Shown here piece by piece: positions 9,043 through 16,845 of a stretch of 64,000 bases of DNA. The DNA comes from Limosilactobacillus reuteri (GTDB lineage: Bacteria > Bacillota > Bacilli > Lactobacillales > Lactobacillaceae). Every line of letters starts with the position of its first letter. The stretch's first letter is position 1. The stretch is from contig NZ_JAJGTZ010000029.1 of assembly GCF_020784725.1 (NCBI RefSeq), forward strand, positions 61,001-125,000, written 5' to 3'. The translations under genes and the position numbers were made by a program. The notes below the pieces were generated by a model, which worked only from the letters and a program-made list of their open reading frames with translations, did no database searches and was not told where the DNA came from.

Positions 9043-9645
9043 TTACATCTCCGTTCGCCCTTGAACTGCTTTGAATAATGTCATCTCATCAGCATAGTCA
9101 ATATCTGCGCCAACTGATAACCCATGTGCCAACCGAGTGACCTTAATTCCTGCAGGCTTAATTAGCTTGGCGAGGTACCCGGCCGTTAACTCACCATCTG
9201 ATGAAGCATTAGTTGCAATAATAATTTCCTTTACTTCATCATCTTTCTTTAGCCGTTTAAGTAAACTTGTAATATTAATATCTTCAGGGCCTGTTCCTGC
9301 AACTGGAGAAATAACTCCATGAAGGACATGGTATAAACCGTGATATTCATGCATTCGTTCCATTGCCATAACGTCTTGTGACTGCTCAACAACTAGAATT
9401 TGCGAATGATCACGAGTCTTATCACGACAAATTGGACAAGGATCGTCTTCAGTAATATTGCCACAAATACTACAGTTATGAAGGTCTCTTTTAGCAGACA
9501 GAAGAGATTTTGCAAAGTTCGTTACATCATCTTCTTGCATACTCAAAGTATAGAACGCCAGACGAGTTGCAGTCTTTTGCCCGATTCCTGGCAACTTAGT
9601 ATAACTTTCAATTAATTTCGCTAATGGTTCTGGATATTGGATCAC
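9043..9645 (-). CDS. recR: Recombination protein RecR
   Basis: Partner of RecO/RecF in loading RecA at gapped DNA. The 200-residue protein has the full family order: an N-terminal helix-hairpin-helix with [13 protein letters not shown] (19-31), a Cys4 zinc finger [16 protein letters not shown] (about 57-72), and a Toprim domain with VVEQSQDV (85-92) and a [15 protein letters not shown] region (about 145-159). It begins 3 bp before the end of ebfC. Confidence 0.96.
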   Translation of the reverse strand: MIQYPEPLAKLIESYTKLPGIGQKTATRLAFYTLSMQEDDVTNFAKSLLSAKRDLHNCSICGNITEDDPCPICRDKTRDHSQILVVEQSQDVMAMERMHEYHGLYHVLHGVISPVAGTGPEDINITSLLKRLKKDDEVKEIIIATNASSDGELTAGYLAKLIKPAGIKVTRLAHGLSVGADIDYADEMTLFKAVQGRTEM

Positions 9646-9648
9646 TTT

Positions 9649-9957
9649 TTACAACCCCATACCTTGCGTATATTTACCAAGCTTTTGTTGAGTAGCATCA
9701 TTGACTTGTTTCATTCCGTCTTTCACAGCAGCAATTACCAAATCTTGAAGCATATCAATATCATCTGGATCAACTGCTTCTGGTTTAATCTTTAAGTCCA
9801 ATAATTGGTTATCCCCGCTAAACGTAGCAGTCACCATATCATCCGGTGCTTTTCCAATAAATTCCTGTTTAGCAAGTTCTTCATGTTCAGCCATCATTTT
9901 CTTTTGCATTGCCTTAGCTTGCTTCATCATTTGTTGCATATTCATTCCACGCATCAT
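9649..9957 (-). CDS. ebfC: YbaB/EbfC family nucleoid-associated protein
   Basis: Small dimeric DNA-binding protein conserved next to dnaX and recR. The fold is seen in the Met-rich N-terminal helix ([15 protein letters not shown]), the central [18 protein letters not shown] strand pair and the C-terminal helix ending [11 protein letters not shown] place the start at ATG 9957 (102 aa) because the first possible ATG, at 9969, touches the ribosome site AAAGG directly; the longer form would be 106 aa. Confidence 0.9.
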   Translation of the reverse strand: MMRGMNMQQMMKQAKAMQKKMMAEHEELAKQEFIGKAPDDMVTATFSGDNQLLDLKIKPEAVDPDDIDMLQDLVIAAVKDGMKQVNDATQQKLGKYTQGMGL

Positions 9958-9977
9958 AATATCATCCATCCTTTTTC

Positions 9978-11816
9978 TTAATTATCTTCTACTTTAACAA
10001 TATCACTACCAAATAGCTTCTGTGCTGTTGCTACTTGGTTATCTTCTTGAGGTGATTTTTCTTCAGTTAGTACCTCATCTTCTGGTGGAAGCGGTGGTTC
10101 TACCATTGGTGCCGGTGTGCCTGCAGGGGGTTGTCCGCTTCCTTCAGTAGCTTGCGTCTTTTGTTTAATAATGGGTTGAGTCTTTTGCTGATTCTTACCA
10201 AAACCATGATCCTTGATAAAGTCTTGCCGAATTTTTGGCCACTTATCCTTAGGTACAAAAACAACTTGCCGTTCATTCCCAGTTAAACGTTGCAAAGCAC
10301 TTTCCATATTCCCTAACAACGTTGTATCATCAGCGGCTTGCTGGAATAAGAACGGATAATCAAAAGCAACAATTATTCCCACGGCACTAGCAGCAACTGG
10401 TTGTGAAACGTGAAGTAAGGACCGTTGCGGCACCGATAATAAGTTCAACATATCTCCCCATAACTCACGAACATTTATTAAATCTTGACGAGTCGCATTT
10501 TCTAATACTGGGTAAATCTTATTGAGATTAACCTGCACTTTCTTTTGCTGCACTCGTGGTTGCTCATTTTGTTGCTGAGGTGATGGTCGACTAGCCTTTA
10601 CCGGCGTATTCTGCAACTGTTTTACTGTTTGTTGTAATTGCTGAATCTCTTGTTGTAATTTTTCAATCATCTTAGTAGCTTCAGTATTTGTATCCGAAGA
10701 AACCGTTGGTGCCGATTGAATATTCTTTTGGGGGTCGATTTGTGCAAGCTTTATTGTAAGAACTTCCAAATACACATCTGGATGAGTCGTAAAACGCATC
10801 TCTTCTTGAATGTTATTTAGTTCATCGATCATTTGGTATAAGGTCGCCGAAGAAGCAAGTTGGACTATTTCTTCAAAGTCTTCCTGCTTTAGTCCTGTAC
10901 TCTCAACACTAATCAAGCTTGGTAATTCTTGGTACAACAGAATATCACGAATAAAGGAGATCAAGTCCTCAATGAACCGCTGACCATCTTTTCCTTCATC
11001 CAAAATATCTTTCATGGTATCAAGAGCAGCCGCCCCTTCATGCTTACTAATTTCCAAAAAGTACTTCTTTAATAACTGTTTAGTAACACTTCCGGTAACT
11101 AATAAAGCATCATCCAACTTTACCTCATTATCACTGAAAGAAAGAACCTGGTCAAGGATACTCAACGCATCCCGCATTCCTCCTTCAGCGGCATTTGCAA
11201 TTACCCATAATGCTTTCTCATCATAAGTAATTTCCTTTTGATCAAGAATATATTTCATTCGATTAAATGCATCTTCTGCTGAAATTCGTCGAAAATCAAA
11301 TCGTTGAACCCGCGAAATAATTGTTAAAGGAATTTTATGAGGTTCTGTAGTTGCAAGAATAAAAATCACATTGGCTGGTGGTTCTTCAAGCGTCTTTAGT
11401 AATGCGTTAAAAGCCCCTGTTGAGAGCATGTGAACTTCATCAATTATATAAACTTTGTAGTCCGCTTGGGTAGGGGCATATTTTGCCTTATCCCGAATAT
11501 CACGAATCTCTTCAACCCCATTATTAGAAGCTGCATCGATTTCAATTACATCATTTAATTGCCCGTTTGTAATTGCTTTACAAATCTCACACTCATTACA
11601 TGGTTCGCCATCCTTGGAGTGATGACAATTAACCGCTTTAGCAAAAATCTTTGCCGCTGAGGTTTTACCAGTACCACGTGGACCAGCGAACAAGTATGCA
11701 TGGCTTATCTGGTGAGTGATAATGGCGTTTTTTAGGGTTCTTGTAACAATCTGTTGACCGACAAGATCATCGAATCGCTGTGGTCGCCAGACACGATATA
11801 ATGCCTGATAACTCAT
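9978..11816 (-). CDS. dnaX: DNA polymerase III subunits gamma/tau
   Basis: Motor of the clamp loader. The 612-residue protein has the AAA+ core with P-loop [12 protein letters not shown] (about 45-56), a zinc module with [16 protein letters not shown] (64-79), DEVHML Walker B and the [10 protein letters not shown] sensor. Domain III follows, then a Gln-rich segment (380-420) and a Pro/Glu-rich tail (about 550-605) that should belong to the tau-specific part. I see no obvious slippery frameshift signal, so only the full-length product is expected. Confidence 0.96.
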   Translation of the reverse strand: MSYQALYRVWRPQRFDDLVGQQIVTRTLKNAIITHQISHAYLFAGPRGTGKTSAAKIFAKAVNCHHSKDGEPCNECEICKAITNGQLNDVIEIDAASNNGVEEIRDIRDKAKYAPTQADYKVYIIDEVHMLSTGAFNALLKTLEEPPANVIFILATTEPHKIPLTIISRVQRFDFRRISAEDAFNRMKYILDQKEITYDEKALWVIANAAEGGMRDALSILDQVLSFSDNEVKLDDALLVTGSVTKQLLKKYFLEISKHEGAAALDTMKDILDEGKDGQRFIEDLISFIRDILLYQELPSLISVESTGLKQEDFEEIVQLASSATLYQMIDELNNIQEEMRFTTHPDVYLEVLTIKLAQIDPQKNIQSAPTVSSDTNTEATKMIEKLQQEIQQLQQTVKQLQNTPVKASRPSPQQQNEQPRVQQKKVQVNLNKIYPVLENATRQDLINVRELWGDMLNLLSVPQRSLLHVSQPVAASAVGIIVAFDYPFLFQQAADDTTLLGNMESALQRLTGNERQVVFVPKDKWPKIRQDFIKDHGFGKNQQKTQPIIKQKTQATEGSGQPPAGTPAPMVEPPLPPEDEVLTEEKSPQEDNQVATAQKLFGSDIVKVEDN

Positions 11817-11854
11817 CGCTAGACTCCCTTTCTGAATTTAAAATACTATAAAAT

Positions 11855-11860
11855 ATTATA
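11855..11860 (-). promoter_or_regulatory. Likely -10 element for dnaX operon
   Basis: A perfect TATAAT on the minus strand, 39 bp before the dnaX start. No good -35 is found at the right distance, so the promoter is only partly supported. Confidence 0.35.
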
Positions 11861-11911
11861 CAAGGAATTAATCATATAAAGTAGTTAAAATATATTTTAA
11901 TTAAAATTTAA

Positions 11912-11946
11912 AAATAAAAAAGACCCGCAATAAACCATTACGGGTC
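11912..11946 (-). terminator. Intrinsic terminator of SRP RNA
   Basis: GACCCG/CGGGTC stem, extended by a T-G wobble and AAT/ATT with a five-base loop, followed on the minus strand by a T-run. It lies about 20 bp after the 3' end of the SRP RNA. Confidence 0.85.
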
Positions 11947-11964
11947 AGCTTAATTATCAATAAA

Positions 11965-12053
11965 ACTTAGAGCACAAGGTATATCATACTTAGTGCTGCT
12001 TCCTTCCAGACCTGACACGGTTCGTAAGCATACCCTTGCTCTAAGGCCTTACG
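11965..12053 (-). ncRNA. ffs: Small signal recognition particle RNA
   Basis: RNA component of the signal recognition particle. The minus strand contains the near-invariant apical domain GTCAGGTCTGGAAGGAAGCA that binds Ffh, and its flanks pair over a long stem (CTTAGAGCAAGGGTAT with ATACCTTGTGCTCTAAG). The gene lies between tadA and dnaX as in Bacillus. A TATACT element at 12060-12065 is placed to start transcription near 12053. The exact ends are estimated. Confidence 0.92.
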
Positions 12054-12088
12054 GCAAATAGTATAATACACTATTTTTCTTTAAATTA

Positions 12089-12601
12089 CTAGGGGTTAGT
12101 CTTATTTTTTCGTCGGGCCTCTTTCCGGCGGCGACGAATTTCACGGAAAAAGTTTTTTAACATTTGACTACACTCATCCCCTAAAATACCAGAATGGACA
12201 TTAACTTGATGATTTAACCGTGAATCATTTAGCAAATGGTATAAGCTATCAACTGCCCCGGCTTTCGGATCGGCAGCCCCATAATAAACATTTTTTATTC
12301 GTGCGTTGATAATGGCACCGCTACACATGATGCACGGTTCTAACGTAACATATAAGTCACAATCTTCTAACCGCCAACTTCCTAAATTAGTACATGCTTC
12401 CATAATCGCAAGCATTTCTGCGTGATAGGTAACATCTTGAAACTTTTCACGCATATTATGACCACGTCCAATTACCTGTCCATCGTGGACAACAATCGCA
12501 CCAATTGGTACTTCATCTAAAATTCTGGCTTGTTTTGCTTCTGCAATCGCCATCTTCATAAATTTTTGTTGTTCAGATAATGATGAATTGATTTTTTCCA
12601 T
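12089..12601 (-). CDS. tadA: tRNA-specific adenosine deaminase
   Basis: Converts the wobble adenosine of tRNA-Arg(ACG) to inosine. The 170-residue protein has the zinc deaminase signature with HAEMLAI (His and proton-shuttling Glu, about 61-67) and PCIMCSGA (two Cys, about 91-98). The basic C-terminal tail (FFREIRRRRKEARRKNK) would contact tRNA. The ribosome site GGAG lies 7 nt before the ATG. Confidence 0.95.
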   Translation of the reverse strand: MEKINSSLSEQQKFMKMAIAEAKQARILDEVPIGAIVVHDGQVIGRGHNMREKFQDVTYHAEMLAIMEACTNLGSWRLEDCDLYVTLEPCIMCSGAIINARIKNVYYGAADPKAGAVDSLYHLLNDSRLNHQVNVHSGILGDECSQMLKNFFREIRRRRKEARRKNKTNP

Positions 12602-12737
12602 TCTTTTTCTCCAAGCACTTAAAATTACCCTGTTGTTCAGTGTATAATAATAAATTAGTTTTTTAAATTAATTTTATTAATCACCTGCTTAAGGGTTCTA
12701 TCAAAAAAAGTTTCACAGGTGTTAATGACTAGCTTGA

Positions 12738-12784
12738 GCACTATATATTGTGTTTCACTATTTCACAAGCACGAAATATAGTGC
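12738..12784 (+). promoter_or_regulatory. Tandem NrdR boxes upstream of nrdHEF
   Basis: Two 16-bp sites at 12738-12753 (GCACTATATATTGTGT) and 12769-12784 (GCACGAAATATAGTGC). The first matches the NrdR consensus ACACwATATnTwGTGT at every position but one; the second is weaker. Their starts are 31 bp apart, the three-helical-turn spacing typical of NrdR pairs, and they lie directly before the nrdH promoter. NrdR would repress nrdHEF when dATP is high. Confidence 0.82.
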
Positions 12785-12792
12785 TTTTTTAA

Positions 12793-12820
12793 TTGATTTT
12801 TTCTAATTCATCGTTATACT
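12793..12820 (+). promoter_or_regulatory. Promoter of nrdHEF
   Basis: TTGATT (12793-12798), 16-bp spacer, TATACT (12815-12820). It would start transcription near 12827, leaving about 26 nt of leader with the TAGGAGG ribosome site. Confidence 0.65.
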
Positions 12821-12852
12821 AGAAAACATCGACTAATCGTTTAGGAGGCCTC

Positions 12853-13080
12853 GTGAAGATGGTAACTGTATTTTCAAAAAATAATTGTATCCAATGCAAA
12901 ATGACAAAACGGTTCCTTGAGCAGCATAAAATTTCATTTATTGAACACAACATCGATGAACAACCAGAATACATATCTCAGCTTAAGTCTGAAGGTTTTA
13001 TGGCGACTCCAGTTGTAAAGCTTCCTAACGGTCAAGCTTTTTCTGGCTTTCGTCCTGACCAATTAAACCAACTTGCCTAA
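12853..13080 (+). CDS. nrdH: Glutaredoxin-like protein NrdH
   Basis: Electron donor for the class Ib ribonucleotide reductase encoded just downstream. At 75 residues it has NrdH length, the redox motif CIQC near residues 13-16, and the SGFRPDQL C-terminal signature of NrdH that separates it from glutaredoxins. The reading frame opens with GTG at 12853, 4 nt after AGGAGG; ATG at 12859 (73 aa, 10 nt spacing) is an equally likely start. Confidence 0.93.
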   Translation: MKMVTVFSKNNCIQCKMTKRFLEQHKISFIEHNIDEQPEYISQLKSEGFMATPVVKLPNGQAFSGFRPDQLNQLA

Positions 13081-13179
13081 GTTTAAATAAACTAAGATTT
13101 TGCCAGGCATCAATTCGCTATTGGTGCACTGGCTTCTTTATTGACATAATCAAATTAATTCAGAAAGTGAGTTATTAAT

Positions 13180-15351
13180 ATGGCGTTATCTGATATCGAT
13201 ATGACCAAAGTTAAATATTACGATTATAACAACGAAGTAAATATCCCCAAAAACGGACAAATTCAACTAGATAAAGACAAATTAGCCTTAGAGGACTTTA
13301 TTAAAAATAATGTTGAGCCAAATACTAAAAGATTTTCTTCATTAAAGGAACGTTTTCAATGGTTAGAAGAAAATGATTATATTGAAGAAAGTTTTATGAA
13401 TAAATACAGTGAAGCATTCATTGAAAAGCTTTACGATTATTTAAAGGCACAAAACTTCCACTTCCATTCTTTTATGGCTGCTTATAAGTTTTATGCTCAA
13501 TATGCCTTACGAACAAATGATAAAGAGTACTACCTTGAAAATTATATTGACCGGGTCGCAATGAATGCTCTTTACCTTGCCAACGGTGATGAAGAGTTAG
13601 CAATGCAACTTGCTGATGAAATCATCCATCAACGTTATCAACCCGCAACCCCAACCTTCCTTAACGTTGGGCGCAAACGTCGGGGAGAATTTGTTTCTTG
13701 CTTTGCGATTCAAACAACAGACGACATGAATACCATTGGTCGAACAATCAATTCTGCTCTCCAGCTTTCTAAAATTGGAGGTGGGGTTGGAATCAATTTA
13801 AGCAACCTTCGTGAAGCTGGTGCACCTATCAAAAAAATACAAGGCGCTGCCAGTGGAGTTGTTCCTGTAATGAAGCTCTTAGAAGATAGTTTTTCCTATT
13901 CTAACCAGCTTGGTCAACGTCAAGGAGCGGGAGTCGTTTACCTGAGCGTTTTCCATCCTGATATCATTGAATTCTTAGGAGCAAAAAAGGAAAATGCTGA
14001 TGAAAAGATTCGTTTAAAGACCCTTTCACTTGGAATTACGGTTCCCGATAAGTTCTATGAATTAGTAGAACAGAACGCTGATATGTACTTGTTTAGTCCC
14101 TATGATGTTGAACGAGTATATGGAATACCATTCTCCTATGTCGATATCACAAAAGAATACGACAATTTGGTAGCAAACGATGATATTCGCAAGAAGAAAG
14201 TTAATGCTCGGGACTTGGAGGATGAAATTAGTAAACTTCAGCAAGAATCAGGTTATCCTTACATTATTAATATTGACACAGAAAACCGGGATAACCCGAT
14301 TAATGGAAAAATTGTGATGAGTAATTTATGTTCAGAAATTGCTCAAGTCCAAGCACCAGCGCGAGTAAATGATGATCAATCATATTCAGAAATGGGAATT
14401 GATATCAGCTGTAATCTTGGTTCAACCAATATTGCTAATATGATGGAAAGTCCTAACTTTGGTAAATCAATTAAGGCCATGATGCGGGGACTAACCAGAA
14501 TCAGTGACGTAGAAGACCTAGATGTTGTCCCAACTATTCAAAACGGAAATCGGCTTGCCCATTCAGTTGGTTTGGGGGCAATGGGATTGCATAGCTACCT
14601 TGCTAAGCACCATATTCAATACGGAAGTCCGGTTGCGATTGAATTTACAGGTGTTTACTTTATGCTCTTAAACTATTGGTCATTAGTAGCATCAAACGAA
14701 ATTGCCAAAGAGCGACACGAAACTTTCCACGATTTTGAGAACAGTAAATATGCGGACGGTTCTTACTTTGACAAATATGTCACTAAGGATTGGGGTCCGC
14801 AATCAGATGTTGTTAAAGAACTTTTTGAAGGTATTTTTATTCCTGGAATTGAAGATTGGAAGAAGTTGAAAGAAAAGGTGATGAAAGATGGTCTTTATAA
14901 TCAATACCGTCTTGCTGTAGCACCAAACGGTTCAACTTCCTACATCAACGATTCAACTGCTAGTCTACATCCAATCATTAATCGTGTTGAAGAACGACAA
15001 GAAAAGATGATCGGTAAAATCTATTACCCTGCCCCATATCTTTCAAACGACACGATGCCTTACTATCGTTCAGCTTACGATATGGATATGCGAAAAGTTA
15101 TTGACACATATGCAGCTGCACAACAGCACATCGATCAATCTCTTTCAATGACCCTCTTTATGCGGTCAACGATCCCTGCAGGCCTTTATGAATGGAAGGA
15201 TGGACGCACAGATAAGATGACGACCCGTGATTTAAATATTTTACGACACTATGCCTATAAACGCGGTATTAAGTCAATTTACTACATTCGAACATTTACT
15301 GACGATAGCGCTGAAATTGGTGCAAACCAATGTGAAAGTTGTGTTATCTAA
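13180..15351 (+). CDS. nrdE: Class Ib ribonucleotide reductase alpha subunit
   Basis: Catalytic subunit that reduces ribonucleoside diphosphates to deoxyribonucleotides. The 723-residue protein has the NrdE N-terminal domain and lacks the extra ATP cone of class Ia, RQGAGVVYLSVFHPDI in the barrel, the active-site NLCSEI (about 383-388) and the finger loop region. The C-terminal redox pair is CESCVI at the very end. Between nrdH and nrdE, 99 bp contain a GCCAG/CTGGC hairpin of unknown use. No nrdI is found next to the operon, so the flavodoxin that activates NrdF must be elsewhere. Confidence 0.97.
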   Translation: MALSDIDMTKVKYYDYNNEVNIPKNGQIQLDKDKLALEDFIKNNVEPNTKRFSSLKERFQWLEENDYIEESFMNKYSEAFIEKLYDYLKAQNFHFHSFMAAYKFYAQYALRTNDKEYYLENYIDRVAMNALYLANGDEELAMQLADEIIHQRYQPATPTFLNVGRKRRGEFVSCFAIQTTDDMNTIGRTINSALQLSKIGGGVGINLSNLREAGAPIKKIQGAASGVVPVMKLLEDSFSYSNQLGQRQGAGVVYLSVFHPDIIEFLGAKKENADEKIRLKTLSLGITVPDKFYELVEQNADMYLFSPYDVERVYGIPFSYVDITKEYDNLVANDDIRKKKVNARDLEDEISKLQQESGYPYIINIDTENRDNPINGKIVMSNLCSEIAQVQAPARVNDDQSYSEMGIDISCNLGSTNIANMMESPNFGKSIKAMMRGLTRISDVEDLDVVPTIQNGNRLAHSVGLGAMGLHSYLAKHHIQYGSPVAIEFTGVYFMLLNYWSLVASNEIAKERHETFHDFENSKYADGSYFDKYVTKDWGPQSDVVKELFEGIFIPGIEDWKKLKEKVMKDGLYNQYRLAVAPNGSTSYINDSTASLHPIINRVEERQEKMIGKIYYPAPYLSNDTMPYYRSAYDMDMRKVIDTYAAAQQHIDQSLSMTLFMRSTIPAGLYEWKDGRTDKMTTRDLNILRHYAYKRGIKSIYYIRTFTDDSAEIGANQCESCVI

Positions 15352-15466
15352 GCCTAACGAGAATTTGATTTAAACGGTGGGCACTGGTAAACTTGACATT
15401 ATGTATACAAACGGCTTTTGGTATCTCGACTTACTTAAAAGCAATGTATTTGGAGGAGCTCAATCA

Positions 15467-16486
15467 ATGAAACTGGAAGAATTTAAACCTGTAAATCAAT
15501 ATAAAGCAATCAATTGGAATGAAGTTTCCGACATGATCGATAAAGCTACCTGGGAAAAGCTAACAGAACAGTTCTGGCTTGATACACGGATCCCTGTTGC
15601 CAATGACATGAATGATTGGCGTGAATTAGATGACGATCATCAATGGACTGTCGGACATGTTTTTGGTGGTTTAACCCTTCTTGATACTGTTCAATCAGAA
15701 GCAGGATTAACTGCCCTTAAAGAAGATGTTAAAACTCCTCATGAAACAGCAGTTCTTAATAACATCCAATTTATGGAATCAGTTCATGCTAAGAGTTACT
15801 CAACTATTTTTTCTACACTTAATACTCCCGACCAAATTAAAGAAATTTTTGAATGGTCTGATACAGAAGAATACTTACAAAATAAGGCTGTTAAAATTGC
15901 AAATATGTACCTTGATCCAAGTCAAGACCCGCTAAAAAAGAAAGTAGCCAACGTTTTCCTTGAAACTTTCTTATTCTACTCTGGTTTCTACACTCCCCTT
16001 TATTATCTTGGTCACAACAAATTAAACAATGTGGCTGAAATCATTAAGCTAATTTTACGGGACGAATCAGTTCACGGGACATATATTGGATACAAGTTCC
16101 AAGTCGGCTTACGTGATCGAACAGAAAAGCAACAACAAGATATGAAAGATTGGATGTATAATTTCCTTTACGAACTATATGATAATGAAGAAAAATATAC
16201 CCATCTTCTTTATGATCAAGTTGGTTGGACAGATGATGTTTTAACTTTCATCCGTTACAACGCTAACAAGGCATTGATGAACCTTGGTCAAGATCCGTTA
16301 TTCCCTGATACCGCTTCTGATGTTAACCCAGTTGTTATGAACGGAATTTCTACTTCAACTTCTAACCATGATTTTTTTAGCCAAGTCGGCAATGGATATC
16401 GCATGGGTGCCGTTGAAGCAATGAATGATAGTGATTATGACGTTAAAGATCCAAACGCTGGCAAAGATATTAACGCCCGCGATTAA
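15467..16486 (+). CDS. nrdF: Class Ib ribonucleotide reductase beta subunit
   Basis: Dimanganese or diiron tyrosyl-radical subunit partnering NrdE. I choose ATG at 15467 because GGAGGAG lies 8 nt upstream; the open frame extends 30 codons further back without family similarity. The 339-residue product shows the metal ligands in LDTVQSEAG, ESVHAKSYS (Glu and His) and RDESVHGTYIGYKFQ (Glu and His). The gene ends the nrdHEF operon at a good terminator. Confidence 0.96.
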   Translation: MKLEEFKPVNQYKAINWNEVSDMIDKATWEKLTEQFWLDTRIPVANDMNDWRELDDDHQWTVGHVFGGLTLLDTVQSEAGLTALKEDVKTPHETAVLNNIQFMESVHAKSYSTIFSTLNTPDQIKEIFEWSDTEEYLQNKAVKIANMYLDPSQDPLKKKVANVFLETFLFYSGFYTPLYYLGHNKLNNVAEIIKLILRDESVHGTYIGYKFQVGLRDRTEKQQQDMKDWMYNFLYELYDNEEKYTHLLYDQVGWTDDVLTFIRYNANKALMNLGQDPLFPDTASDVNPVVMNGISTSTSNHDFFSQVGNGYRMGAVEAMNDSDYDVKDPNAGKDINARD

Positions 16487-16488
16487 TA

Positions 16489-16524
16489 AAAAGTCACCAT
16501 TTTTCTGAATGGTGGCTTTTTTAT
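16489..16524 (+). terminator. Intrinsic terminator of nrdHEF
   Basis: Hairpin with arms AAGTCACCATT (16491-16501) and AATGGTGGCTT (16508-16518), followed by a run of T. Confidence 0.9.
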
Positions 16525-16740
16525 TAATCTCAATAATAATCTGTCAACAATTAGTTAACTTAATAACTAGCTGAGTCAAATTAATATATTAGGCTTTATA
16601 TTAGATTTGTGAAATACACTTCAATTAATGATAGTCAGCGAATCTAATATTTCTTAGCCTCAAAAATAATACCAATGTTTTTTGTTGCTATGCAAGTATT
16701 ATAAAGACAATATTGTAAGCGAATTCACATAAACTAACCA

Positions 16741-16758
16741 TTGTTTAAATGTTCACAA
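16741..16758 (+). promoter_or_regulatory. Rex operator candidate upstream of adhE
   Basis: TTGTTTAAATGTTCACAA matches the Gram-positive Rex consensus TTGTGAAwwwwTTCACAA at 15 of 18 positions. A second, weaker copy (13 of 18) is at 16797-16814, overlapping the promoter end. Rex senses the NADH/NAD ratio and commonly controls adhE. The 359 bp between nrdF and adhE contain no gene. Confidence 0.6.
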
Positions 16759-16763
16759 ATATG

Positions 16764-16791
16764 TTTACAAAGCAAAAAAATGTAGTAATAT
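16764..16791 (+). promoter_or_regulatory. Promoter of adhE
   Basis: TTTACA (16764-16769), 16-bp spacer, TAATAT (16786-16791), flanked by the two Rex-like sites. The alternative -10 TATACA at 16792 is too far from this -35. Confidence 0.5.
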
Positions 16792-16845
16792 TATACATGT
16801 TCAAATGTTAACAAAGAAAAGAATTGAAAAAAGGAGATTTCAATT

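Noticed and set aside
12731..12790. Terminator-like hairpin before nrdH
   Set aside because: The arms are the two NrdR boxes in correct spacing and the promoter lies after it; no upstream plus-strand gene needs a terminator here. Dual use cannot be fully excluded.
16607..16624. Third Rex site TTGTGAAATACACTTCAA
   Set aside because: Only the left half fits; the right half fails most consensus positions and it is far from the promoter.
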